A DNA stretch of 64,000 nt, from NCBI GenBank assembly GCA_013150955.1, contig JAADJD010000002.1, positions 130,705 to 194,704 on the forward strand. The letters are read 5' to 3'. This document shows, one piece after another, positions 54,363 to 62,719 of the stretch. Source of the DNA: Calditrichota bacterium. Lineage in GTDB: Bacteria > Calditrichota > Calditrichia > RBG-13-44-9 > J042. A program made the translations under genes and the position numbers. Below the pieces are notes generated by a model. It saw only the letters and a list, made by a program, of their open reading frames with translations, was not told where the DNA came from and did no database searches. The first letter of the stretch is position 1; the number at the start of each line of letters is the position of its first letter.

Positions 54363-55265
54363 ATGCACGTAGCCAAGTTTGAGTTTGTTCTTCAAACATT
54401 GAGCTCATTTGCCCTGCCAGAATTCAAAGGGTCGACTTTCCGGGGCAAATTTGGACATGTTCTAAAGAAAACCATCTGTGTATTTTCCCACAAATCATGC
54501 GATGCTTGCGAGCTTCAATCGCGGTGTCCCTACATCTATCTCTTCCAATCAAAAAATCAAAAAAATGAGGAAACCGTACGTCCCTTTGTGCTGGAACCCC
54601 CATTGACAAAAAAGCCTTATTTCCTTCGTAATGAGAAGATGTATCTGAATTTAATACTGATCGGCAAGGCTATCGATTATCTTCCCTATTTTGTGTATTG
54701 TTTTCAGCGGATGGGGAAGGAGGGAATTGGTCGCGATGCCGGAAAATTCTCGCTGGAAGAGGTACGAGCGGTATCCGCAGATGGAAAAAAGCAACGGGTA
54801 TTTCATATCGGTGACCAGGTGCTGGTGCATCATGTTCCCCGAATTGAACTGGATGCGTTTCGAGCCCAGCTCCTTCCTCAGGCCACCTTACAATTTCTAA
54901 CCCCGACGTGTATTAAGCAAAATGGAAAAGTTGTGGAGCAATTAACATTTTCCGTCTTACTGAAGGCCATATTACGGCGGTACCACCGGTTACGCTTTAA
55001 CCATGATGATGGGCAGCGGGAAGATTTTAGTATAGATTGGGAAGCCGCAGAAAGGATTGCGGTCGTCCACCAGGAAATTGAATTTCAACGTTTTCGCCGA
55101 TATTCCAACCGCCAGGGCCGACCGGTACCCATGGAGGGATTTGTAGGTAAAGTAATTTTCCGGGGAAATCTAACCCCATTTTACCCCTGGCTAAAAATTG
55201 GGGAGTACCTGCACATTGGCAAAGGCGCCACCTTTGGGATGGGGTGGTACCGGGTGGTGGGGTAG
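54363..55265 (+). CDS. cas6: CRISPR-associated endoribonuclease Cas6
   Basis: Cuts the pre-crRNA within each repeat to give mature guides for the Cmr complex. 300 aa with the RAMP-like double ferredoxin layout: 'STFRGKFGHVLKKTICVF', the family cysteines 'SCDACELQSRCPYIYLF' and the C-terminal Gly-rich loop 'LHIGKGATFGMGWYRVVG'. Conserved 'VGKVIFRGNLTPFYPWLKIGEYLHIG' is typical of the Cas6 family. No CRISPR array lies in the window, so guides must come from elsewhere. It leads the operon by 72 nt. Confidence 0.9.
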   Translation: MHVAKFEFVLQTLSSFALPEFKGSTFRGKFGHVLKKTICVFSHKSCDACELQSRCPYIYLFQSKNQKNEETVRPFVLEPPLTKKPYFLRNEKMYLNLILIGKAIDYLPYFVYCFQRMGKEGIGRDAGKFSLEEVRAVSADGKKQRVFHIGDQVLVHHVPRIELDAFRAQLLPQATLQFLTPTCIKQNGKVVEQLTFSVLLKAILRRYHRLRFNHDDGQREDFSIDWEAAERIAVVHQEIEFQRFRRYSNRQGRPVPMEGFVGKVIFRGNLTPFYPWLKIGEYLHIGKGATFGMGWYRVVG

Positions 55266-55337
55266 GGGATTATAAGGTTTAAAGATTGGAAGATTTGGGA
55301 GTTAAATATTTGAAAACATAGTAGAGGAACCGGTAAA

Positions 55338-56702
55338 ATGATCCACAAAATCACTTTCGAATGCGAAACCATTACCCCGATGTTTTTAGCGGGGGCAGAT
55401 GGGAGGACGCCGGAATTGCGGGCACCATCTATAAAAGGTGCACTGCGTTTCTGGTGGCGGGCTATGAATGGGCATTTGCCTCTGGAAGAATTGAGAAAAA
55501 AAGAGGCAAGTATTTTTGGTGGAGTAGGGGATAAAGAAGGCAAGAGTGAAATTTCAATTATTGTTTCATCAAAGGAAGATCGGAACTCTTTTGGGTCTAA
55601 TTTAAGATCAGATTTGCGTTTAAATTGGAGATTTGCCGGGGGGAAATTACAAGGGCCTCATGCGGGAATAGGTTACCTGCTTTATTCAACAATTCTTTCT
55701 AATAGAGAACGACCCTATTTCAAACCACCTCAAAATTCCAGGCCTGGATTTCAATTTATTTTACAATTTTGTGCTTTAGAAAAAAAGTTTTTAATTCAAA
55801 CAATATCTGCCTTTTGGGTACTTACATTTCTTGGCGGATTGGGTACCCGCTCCCGAAGAGGAGGGGGGAATTTTATTATTAAAAATGTTAATGATGGGAA
55901 CCATCTAATTTCAGAACTGGGAATTGATTTCATCCCCGATCAAATGGATGCTAGTGCTTTTGTACAATGGTTCTTAAAAAATTTTCAAAAAGTAAAGAAT
56001 ATAATTAATGAGAAAAAACCAACGGATTTTGTTAGCGAATATTCCAATTTAAGTATTAGCCGTTTTATTTTATCGAAAGACCGCTTTCCAGACTGGATTG
56101 CGGCGTTAAATGATATCGGTGAAAAATATCAGGAGTTTCGGTTCAAACACCGGAGTGATATTTTTGATACTGGAGTTTTTGGGTTACCTATAGTGCATCG
56201 AAGAGGTCGATTAAAAGTGCAAGGGAAATACAACAGAGAGCAAATTAAAAGACGATCTTCCCCCTTAATTTTTAAAATTGTTCGATTGGAAGAAAATCTT
56301 TATTATTGGATGGTACTTCGTTTAGCCGGTGAATTTTTACCGCCAGGTGGGGTCATTCAGGCCAATGGTACTCGAAAGCCGGATTACCGGCTAATTGATC
56401 AATTCTGGAATGAATTAAAGAGTGTGGGCACTGAATATCTTCTGAATATTCCTGACATTTTTAAGAAAAAATTGGAAATAATTAAAGAAAATTTGGCACC
56501 ATCAGAAATAATCTTATTTGGTTCAAGAGCGCGAGGAGATTTTCACAGGACTTCGGATATTGATATTGCCGTAAGGACAAAAGAAAATATTGAGGGTATT
56601 GATCTGAATGGTGCGTTAGATGTGGTCGATCTTTCCACTGCCAGTGATTCCCTTTTAAAAATTATAATACGCGAAGGAGTCAGATTATATGAATCCCCGT
56701 GA
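55338..56702 (+). CDS. cmr1: Type III-B RAMP protein Cmr1 fused to a C-terminal MNT nucleotidyltransferase domain
   Basis: 454 aa. Residues 1 to ~345 are Cmr1, the subunit capping the 3' end of the crRNA in the Cmr complex: 'FECETITPMFLAGADGRTPELRAPSIKGALRFWWRAM', 'GLGTRSRRGGG', and 'RRSSPLIFKIVRLEENLYYWMVLRL'. After a linker, residues 386-454 are a minimal nucleotidyltransferase of the MntA/HI0073 antitoxin type: 'IILFGSRARGDFHRTSDIDIAV' is GS-x10-DxD (G395-S396, D407, D409), followed by 'ALDVVDL' with a third Asp and the typical ending 'LLKIIIREGVRLYE'. The MNT part is compact, lacking about 15-20 residues of the usual helix before the third Asp. An internal GTG (V363, 56424) could also give a free MNT. 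The stop overlaps the HEPN gene by 14 nt. Confidence 0.9.
   Translation: MIHKITFECETITPMFLAGADGRTPELRAPSIKGALRFWWRAMNGHLPLEELRKKEASIFGGVGDKEGKSEISIIVSSKEDRNSFGSNLRSDLRLNWRFAGGKLQGPHAGIGYLLYSTILSNRERPYFKPPQNSRPGFQFILQFCALEKKFLIQTISAFWVLTFLGGLGTRSRRGGGNFIIKNVNDGNHLISELGIDFIPDQMDASAFVQWFLKNFQKVKNIINEKKPTDFVSEYSNLSISRFILSKDRFPDWIAALNDIGEKYQEFRFKHRSDIFDTGVFGLPIVHRRGRLKVQGKYNREQIKRRSSPLIFKIVRLEENLYYWMVLRLAGEFLPPGGVIQANGTRKPDYRLIDQFWNELKSVGTEYLLNIPDIFKKKLEIIKENLAPSEIILFGSRARGDFHRTSDIDIAVRTKENIEGIDLNGALDVVDLSTASDSLLKIIIREGVRLYESP
56493..56702 (+). other. MNT (antitoxin-type) domain within cmr1
   Basis: The coding segment for residues 386-454. In HEPN/MNT toxin-antitoxin modules, the free MNT enzyme adds AMP units to the toxin's active-site tyrosine and so silences it. 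Here the domain is in frame with Cmr1 with no intervening stop or Met codon. All three acidic positions are kept, so it may be catalytically active. Confidence 0.8.
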
Positions 56703-57087
56703 AAGGGTTTTCCGCTATTATCAGGATTATAAAAGGGCCGTTGAAAATTTGGGAATTGCAGTTCGAACAGCAAAGGATGATCTGGGCATTGATGGGACAA
56801 TTAAACGATTCGAATTGTGTTATGAATTGGCCTGGAAGTTAATTAAAGAAGTGTTGGCTGACCGTGGGATTATTTGTAAAAATCCTCGTGATTGTTTTAA
56901 AGAAGCATTTAATAATAAACTTATCGATGATCAGGAGCGCTGGCTGGATATGATTAAAGACAGGAATTTGTTAGTGCATACTTATGACGCTTCGATTTCC
57001 AGAGAAGTTTTCCAACATATTGAGGAAAAATATTTACCAGCTTTTTTGTATCTAAACAATCAAGTGAAAAAAGAATTGAATGAGTAA
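56689..57087 (+). CDS. HEPN protein (HI0074/HepT-like) paired with the MNT domain
   Basis: 132-aa all-helical protein of the nucleotidyltransferase-substrate-binding (HI0074) class. 'GTIKRFELCYELAWKLIKEVLADRG' and 'RWLDMIKDRNLLVHTYDASIS' are family landmarks. R92-NLLV-H97-T-Y99 is the RX4HXY motif: Arg/His form the RNase site of HepT toxins and the Tyr is the residue AMPylated by MntA. Gene order MNT then HEPN with a 14-nt overlap is the same as HI0073/HI0074. It lies in the middle of the cmr operon, so it should be co-expressed with the Cmr complex. It could be a toxic RNase or only a binding partner; HI0074-like members are not all proven toxins. Confidence 0.88.
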   Translation: MNPRERVFRYYQDYKRAVENLGIAVRTAKDDLGIDGTIKRFELCYELAWKLIKEVLADRGIICKNPRDCFKEAFNNKLIDDQERWLDMIKDRNLLVHTYDASISREVFQHIEEKYLPAFLYLNNQVKKELNE

Positions 57088-57123
57088 AATGCATAATTAT
57101 TTACGTTATTGAGGGTTATTGCA

Positions 57124-60100
57124 ATGAAAGATGCGATTATTCAGCAAAAAATCAAAGCATATCTTCACGACCCGATTCACAAAGCACTGATATTGATGCA
57201 AATGGATAAAACACATGAAGAAGTGGCTCAGGAACTGGCCAGTATTGTAGGAATCTCTCTATCAGAAGTTCACGATGTCGATCTGGCTGATCAACTGGCT
57301 TCAGCTGCCGACCGGTTTATTTTTCCCGGGGACCGCGAATTTATGGCCAAATTTCTGGAACAGCCTATTTTAACGCATCCATTTTCTGGAGTCCAAAAAG
57401 ATTTTACGGAGCAATTAAAGACGTATTCAGCAAATGAGCTTATTTCCGAAACGGAAAAGGCCATTCGAAGAACGTTGGAGACCTATCAAAATTATTTAAA
57501 CGAACTATCATCTAACAAAGAAAAAAATGCTTTACTCTACTGGCTACTCTGGCGTCGATACAATGAAGATGTGCAAAAACAATTAACTACCCCTTCTTTA
57601 AAAGCAATCTGGCCCTTTTTACCTGCGGATACCCGAATACCCGACCATAGCCTCTGGAATCATCTAAAAGTAACGGCCGCATTGTCCGCCTGTGTTGCAG
57701 AAAGAGGAAATGTGAATAAGCAGGATTGGATTGATGCAGCATTTTTATTGTTTTCTATCGGACCAGTACAAAGTTTTATCAGTACAGCCAGAAAGACTAT
57801 TGATCACTGGATGGGATCGTTTTTGCTTTCGTATTTAACCTTTACTGCTATGCAAGCGGTGTTCGAAGAAATCGGCGCGGATGCGATTATTTTCCCCGAA
57901 CTTTATGGGCAGCCGTTTATGGATGCATATCTGTTTAACCGTTATCCAGAAATTTTTGAAGAATACCAACCAAACAGAGAACAATTGTTAACTCCCAGTC
58001 TGCCCAACCGATTTCTGGCAATCGTACCTACTGGACTGGCAGAGGAACTGGCAAGAAACGCTGAAAAAGCGGTGAAAAAAGAATGGGGAAATATTTGGAA
58101 TGCGGGAAAGCATTATTTTGAAGAAAGGATTGGTATACAACAAACGAAATATTGGAATCACCTCTGGGAACGCCAATGCACCGATTATTTTGAAATCTAC
58201 TGGCTGGTACTGCCCTGGAAAAAGTCGTTTCAGGAACAGAGTGAATTTTATCGACGTTTTATATCATCAGAATCTCCCGTTGAACTTAAAGAGCCAAAAA
58301 TATGGGAAAAGGTTCAGAAATTTTATAATCTCAAATTATATGAACATCCCTCTAATCTTGCGCTGGCCTATCCGTTGATTTATGAACTGGCTGAGCATCT
58401 ATTTGGTGCCCGTAAAAATCTGCGGTATTATCAGCCGTCATTGAATCGAGGCGAACCTTCTTTTAAATGCCACCTTTGCGGTGAACGGGAAGTATTGCAT
58501 GTGGAGGAACCTAAAATACCCGGATATTTCCAGCAGTTTGATGGCATAATTACCCATCAAAAGGATGGAGAAAAGTTTTATCGCGGAAAAGATGGCTGGC
58601 AACATATACAAACCTTCTGGAAAGAGCTGATTCTGGGGAAAATCGACGAGAAACCTCAAGCAAAAATTCGCAAATTTTTTAAAGAAAATGAGCGCCTGTG
58701 TGCGGTGTGCGCCAGCAAGCGGGTGGCCGAATTTTACCTGCAGAAGCAATTCCAATCCATGAACATCTCCGTGCCAGAAGTGGCATTTAACTATCCCTCC
58801 ACCGCCGAAATAGCAGGACTACCCTTCAAGGAGCAGATTTTACATCAGGCCGAGGATGCGCCGGGTGTTTTGGATGATTTTCTGGAAAAATTGAAAGGTC
58901 TGCAGGAAAATGCCGCTGAAGAAAAATTCTATTTTCAAACCTTCGCAGTGCCGGCGTTAATGAAGCGGACAGCAAATAAGCCTTCCCTGCAGGACTTTGC
59001 GAAAATTGACAGCAGTTTCCTGTTGAATTTGCTGAATCAGGAAACCGGTGACGAGGTTCAGGACGATTTGGATAAAGGCACCAATGTATTAACAGAGATT
59101 CGAGAATCGTTCCGGAAACTTACGGAGGTGCTTCAGGTTTCTCCTTCCCGCCTCTCCCGCTATTATTGTTATCTGGCCATGGATGGCGATAAGATGGGGG
59201 AGTGGGTGGCGGGAAAACGCCTGCCGCAGTTTCAGGAAGTGATTCATCCTAAAATTGTAGAGCAGATAAAAAATGCTACAGAGGAGCGTACAAAAAAAAT
59301 AGCCCATATATTAACAGAGAGACGCCGGATTACTCCTTCCATTCACAGCATGATCAGTTCCGTACAAAATCAATTTGCTGTGACTGTTGCGCGGCAGGTG
59401 GTGGAGGAACAGCACCGGGGTAAGCTGGTTTATGCCGGTGGGGATGATGTGTTAGCCATGGTGCCGGTAGCGGATGCTCTCAGTTTGGCGCATCATCTGC
59501 GGCTGGCTTTTTCGGGATATACTGAACAGATTGAGAAGGCGGCTGGTTGGGTGGCAGAAAAAGATGGCTGGCAAATGCGCTTTGGTCATACTGCTACGGC
59601 TTCCCTGGGGTTAGTCATTGCCCATCACACCACGCCCATGCGGCAGGTGATTGCCCAGGCTCAGAAAATGGAGAAAAAAGCCAAAGCATTTGGTCGGAAT
59701 GCACTGGGAATCGCTTTGTTGAAACGCAGCGGTGAAATTGTACAAACAATTGTTCCTTTTCATCCGGAAAAAGAAACAACTCCAGATTTTGTGAACGATG
59801 TTTTGATACCCATGTATAACTGGATTGTGAACGATGTGGTCAGTCGAGATTGGGTATACGTTCTGAAGGCAGAGCAATTGGGTTTTTCGGATGATCAATG
59901 GGAGATGTTTGCTATCGAAATTCGGCGCGTTTTTGAAAGAAAAATTAAAAAGAAAGATAAAAAGAAGGATTTGTTAAAGGAGCTGGACGTTTGGTTGAAT
60001 GTCTTGCAGCAATTATCTAATGAATTGCGGGATCGTTTAGCCAAGCTGGAAACAAAGGAACAGTCTGCACAAAACTCTCACAATCGAATTATCCGTGAAA

Positions 60101-60147
60101 TTTTGAATATGTTTGCCATCGTTGAATTTATGGCAAGGGAGAGTTAG
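57124..60147 (+). CDS. cas10: Type III-B Cas10 (Cmr2), HD and cyclase domains
   Basis: Large Cmr subunit (1007 aa from ATG 57124, which has GAGG upstream; the track's TTG 57109 adds five unlikely residues). The N-terminal HD-type region 'AYLHDPIHKAL' (H15-D16) and 'DLADQLASAADR' may give DNase activity. A zinc-ribbon-like pair, CxxC at 449/452 and 526/529, follows. Two GGDEF-like palm domains carry 'AMDGDKMGEW' and 'YAGGDDVLAM' (GGDD 772-775), intact for cyclic oligoadenylate synthesis on target RNA binding. The C-terminal helical D4 domain is present. The middle of the gene (58680-59680) is clearly richer in G+C than its ends. Confidence 0.95.
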   Translation: MKDAIIQQKIKAYLHDPIHKALILMQMDKTHEEVAQELASIVGISLSEVHDVDLADQLASAADRFIFPGDREFMAKFLEQPILTHPFSGVQKDFTEQLKTYSANELISETEKAIRRTLETYQNYLNELSSNKEKNALLYWLLWRRYNEDVQKQLTTPSLKAIWPFLPADTRIPDHSLWNHLKVTAALSACVAERGNVNKQDWIDAAFLLFSIGPVQSFISTARKTIDHWMGSFLLSYLTFTAMQAVFEEIGADAIIFPELYGQPFMDAYLFNRYPEIFEEYQPNREQLLTPSLPNRFLAIVPTGLAEELARNAEKAVKKEWGNIWNAGKHYFEERIGIQQTKYWNHLWERQCTDYFEIYWLVLPWKKSFQEQSEFYRRFISSESPVELKEPKIWEKVQKFYNLKLYEHPSNLALAYPLIYELAEHLFGARKNLRYYQPSLNRGEPSFKCHLCGEREVLHVEEPKIPGYFQQFDGIITHQKDGEKFYRGKDGWQHIQTFWKELILGKIDEKPQAKIRKFFKENERLCAVCASKRVAEFYLQKQFQSMNISVPEVAFNYPSTAEIAGLPFKEQILHQAEDAPGVLDDFLEKLKGLQENAAEEKFYFQTFAVPALMKRTANKPSLQDFAKIDSSFLLNLLNQETGDEVQDDLDKGTNVLTEIRESFRKLTEVLQVSPSRLSRYYCYLAMDGDKMGEWVAGKRLPQFQEVIHPKIVEQIKNATEERTKKIAHILTERRRITPSIHSMISSVQNQFAVTVARQVVEEQHRGKLVYAGGDDVLAMVPVADALSLAHHLRLAFSGYTEQIEKAAGWVAEKDGWQMRFGHTATASLGLVIAHHTTPMRQVIAQAQKMEKKAKAFGRNALGIALLKRSGEIVQTIVPFHPEKETTPDFVNDVLIPMYNWIVNDVVSRDWVYVLKAEQLGFSDDQWEMFAIEIRRVFERKIKKKDKKKDLLKELDVWLNVLQQLSNELRDRLAKLETKEQSAQNSHNRIIREILNMFAIVEFMARES

Positions 60148-60151
60148 ACCC

Positions 60152-61309
60152 ATGAAACCGTTTTTTATTGAAGCTATCGATACGTTATTTTTTCGAGATG
60201 GGCGTCCCTTCGAAGTAGGAGGAGAAGCCAATTTGCAAGTCCCCCCAGCACCCTCCACTTTTTATGGAGCGATTCGTTCTGCGTTAATTGCCGCAGGTCG
60301 AGGAGGTCTTGCTGCTTTTAAGAATGGAGGCGAGCACGAATTCAAAGAATGGGTAGGGGAAGACAAAGATTCCGAAGGGTTCACAGCAAGATTAACCATT
60401 AAAGGCCCCTTGTTTGCGCGAAAGATGGGAGCATATATTACCCGTTTCTTCCCGTTACCCCGCGATTTATTAATTTATGAGGAAAAGGAAAAGGTTTTTC
60501 TGGTTCCAACGAAATTAAAACCACTTCCAGAAGACATTGTAACCAATCACAAAATTAAAATGCTATTAATCAATCCTTATTCTCAATCCGCTGAATATCG
60601 AATGTTGTTTCTTTCCGAGAAATTATTTCAAAAATATTTATCTGGAGGAATACAAGAACCCTATGAATTGCATTACGGGGAAGACTTATTAAAAATTGAA
60701 GATGTTTACAAATCCGATTTCCGTGAAGGAGTGTCGTTGAAGACCCGGCAAAAAAATGCTGAAACAGGTCGGTTGTTCACTATGCAGCACATGGCTTTAA
60801 AAAGTGAATCTAACATGCAAATGGGATTTTACGTGGAATGCGAAATACCAGAAGTATTTCAATCCAATACTTTATTACGTCTGGGGGGTGATGGGAAAGT
60901 CGCCCAATTTCAGCCTATTTCTGTCTCTGAAATCGATATGCAAGAAGTGACCACCCAAATAGAAAAGACGAAATTTTTTAAAATATATCTGGCTACTCCG
61001 GCTATATTCGAACTGGGAGATATTTCTCAAGCTATGTTTAATAAATCGTTTGATGACAGCCCTGGCCTTGAGTTTGAATTAATTACTGCAGCATTGGGTC
61101 GGGGAGGAATGTATGGGGGATATGATGTGGCAGTAAATGTACCGAAAGTATCTTTCCCGGCAGTGCCGGCAGGTTCGGTTTTTTATTTCAGGTTAATTAA
61201 AGGAAGCGCAGAGCAGGTGCTTCAGGCATTTCATGAGCAATGCATTTCTGATCGTCGAAAAAATCAAGGGTTTGGATATTCATTTGTAGGAGGAATAAAC
61301 CATGTATAA
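60152..61309 (+). CDS. cmr3: Type III-B RAMP protein Cmr3
   Basis: Binds the crRNA 5' handle together with Cas10. 'FFIEAIDTLFFRDGRPFEVGGEA' and 'PPAPSTFYGAIRSALIAAG' are Cmr3 signatures, and the Gly-rich 'ITAALGRGGMYGGYDVA' lies near the C-terminus. ATG 60152 is used, 5 nt after the cas10 stop with AGGGAGAG upstream; the track start 60113 lies inside cas10. 385 aa. Confidence 0.92.
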   Translation: MKPFFIEAIDTLFFRDGRPFEVGGEANLQVPPAPSTFYGAIRSALIAAGRGGLAAFKNGGEHEFKEWVGEDKDSEGFTARLTIKGPLFARKMGAYITRFFPLPRDLLIYEEKEKVFLVPTKLKPLPEDIVTNHKIKMLLINPYSQSAEYRMLFLSEKLFQKYLSGGIQEPYELHYGEDLLKIEDVYKSDFREGVSLKTRQKNAETGRLFTMQHMALKSESNMQMGFYVECEIPEVFQSNTLLRLGGDGKVAQFQPISVSEIDMQEVTTQIEKTKFFKIYLATPAIFELGDISQAMFNKSFDDSPGLEFELITAALGRGGMYGGYDVAVNVPKVSFPAVPAGSVFYFRLIKGSAEQVLQAFHEQCISDRRKNQGFGYSFVGGINHV

Positions 61310-62312
61310 AAAAGCAATGGCCATGTTTATGTTATGTGAGACCAGCGTACACGCTGGTTCGGGATCAGAGCTGGGGATTGTGGATTTGCCCATTCAACGG
61401 GAACGGCATACGGATTACCCGGTGTTTCATTCCAGCAGCATAAAAGGAGCTCTTCGGTTTAATGTAGATCGGGCAACTGCTTTCTGGGAGGCTTTTAAAA
61501 AACAACTAAAGAACGACGAGAACATCTTGCTTTCGAAGGTTTTGGATTCTTCCAGTTTTGTAAACATTTTTGAAGCAGTTTTTGGAGAAAAGCAAGTGAG
61601 TAATGAAAAAGAAAGCTTTGCCGCGGCTATTGCCATTACAGATGGGAGAATCCTGCTCTTCCCAGTAAAATCCTTGAAAGGAACTTTTGCCTACATTACC
61701 TGTTCCTTTGTAATTAATCGCTTAAAACGAGATTTGACTAAAGCTGGTATTGATCTTAATAACATTCCAGAAAAATTGGATGTTAAAGAGGGCAACGCCT
61801 TTGTTTGCAAAGGGTCAAGTGTTGTGGTAAATAATGCGCTTACACTGGAGGAATTTACTTTTCACGCGGAAGAAAAAGAAGAGGTTACTCTACTGGCAGA
61901 AGAACTCGCAATGTCATTGTTACCCAACGATAGTGTATATGATTACCTGAAAAACAAAATTAAAAACTCGCTGGTGGTGCTTAGCGATGACGATTTTAAA
62001 GAGTTTGTTTCCCAGTCCACTGAAGTAGTGGCCCGAATTAAAATTGATGAAAAAACGGGGACGGTAAGTTCAGAAGGGGGAAATCTCTGGTATGAAGAAA
62101 ATTTACCCGCAGAGACAATTTTATATTCACTGATTTTTGCCCAGGATTTAAATGAAGGCGGAAAGAAAAAGGCCAATCTTGAAAATAACTCGGTTTCTGC
62201 CGAAACAGTGTTAACATTTATTAGGCAGGTTATTCCAGAACGGATCCAATTGGGAGGAAATGAAACCATAGGACGGGGAATTTTAGCATTAAAATTTTAT
62301 AATGGAAATTAG
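61302..62312 (+). CDS. cmr4: Type III-B RAMP protein Cmr4 (target-RNA nuclease)
   Basis: Backbone subunit repeated along the crRNA; each copy cuts target RNA every 6 nt. The N-terminus 'LCETSVHAGSGSELGIVDLPIQRERHTDYPVFHSSSIKGALR' includes D28, the catalytic Asp position of Cmr4. The C-terminus 'IQLGGNETIGRGIL' is the Gly-rich loop. It overlaps cmr3 by 8 nt. 336 aa. Confidence 0.94.
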   Translation: MYKKAMAMFMLCETSVHAGSGSELGIVDLPIQRERHTDYPVFHSSSIKGALRFNVDRATAFWEAFKKQLKNDENILLSKVLDSSSFVNIFEAVFGEKQVSNEKESFAAAIAITDGRILLFPVKSLKGTFAYITCSFVINRLKRDLTKAGIDLNNIPEKLDVKEGNAFVCKGSSVVVNNALTLEEFTFHAEEKEEVTLLAEELAMSLLPNDSVYDYLKNKIKNSLVVLSDDDFKEFVSQSTEVVARIKIDEKTGTVSSEGGNLWYEENLPAETILYSLIFAQDLNEGGKKKANLENNSVSAETVLTFIRQVIPERIQLGGNETIGRGILALKFYNGN

Positions 62313-62321
62313 GAGGCAGTC

Positions 62322-62678
62322 ATGGCAGAAAATATTCGTACACTGGAGAATAATAGGGCAAAATTCGCTTTCGAAATGGTACGTGCAGTCAAAGAAAAGA
62401 AAGACGAATACAAAAGCTGGTCAAAGAAAATACCAGTGCTGATTAAGAGTAACGGTTTAGGACAAACATTAGCATTTATGAAGTCCCGGAACAAACCAGA
62501 AACGAATTTAATGCTGGAGCAAATTAAGAATTGGTTAATTCGGAAAAACGAAATTCAACCAAACGAAGATGTGATAAAAAAAATCACTGAAATTGATAGT
62601 TCCATTTATCGGCGCTGGTCACGGGAGACTATTGCTTTATTCAACTGGGTGCGTCGCTTTGCGGATGGATACTTGTAA
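62322..62678 (+). CDS. cmr5: Type III-B small subunit Cmr5
   Basis: 118-aa helical small subunit lining the target-binding groove. 'ENNRAKFAFEMVRAVKEKKDEYKSWSKKIPVLIKSNGLGQTLAFMKSR' is the Cmr5 pattern, ending in 'WSRETIALFNWVRRFADGYL'. Preceded by TTAGGAGG with normal spacing, 9 nt after cmr4. Confidence 0.93.
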   Translation: MAENIRTLENNRAKFAFEMVRAVKEKKDEYKSWSKKIPVLIKSNGLGQTLAFMKSRNKPETNLMLEQIKNWLIRKNEIQPNEDVIKKITEIDSSIYRRWSRETIALFNWVRRFADGYL

Positions 62679-62719
62679 TTAATTTATACTGCAGTAAAAT
62701 AAAAGGGAAGGTTAGCAAT

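Noticed and set aside
57988-58176. Minus-strand ORF inside cas10 as a small toxin
   Set aside because: No ribosome site, overlaps an intact essential-looking coding region, no family features.
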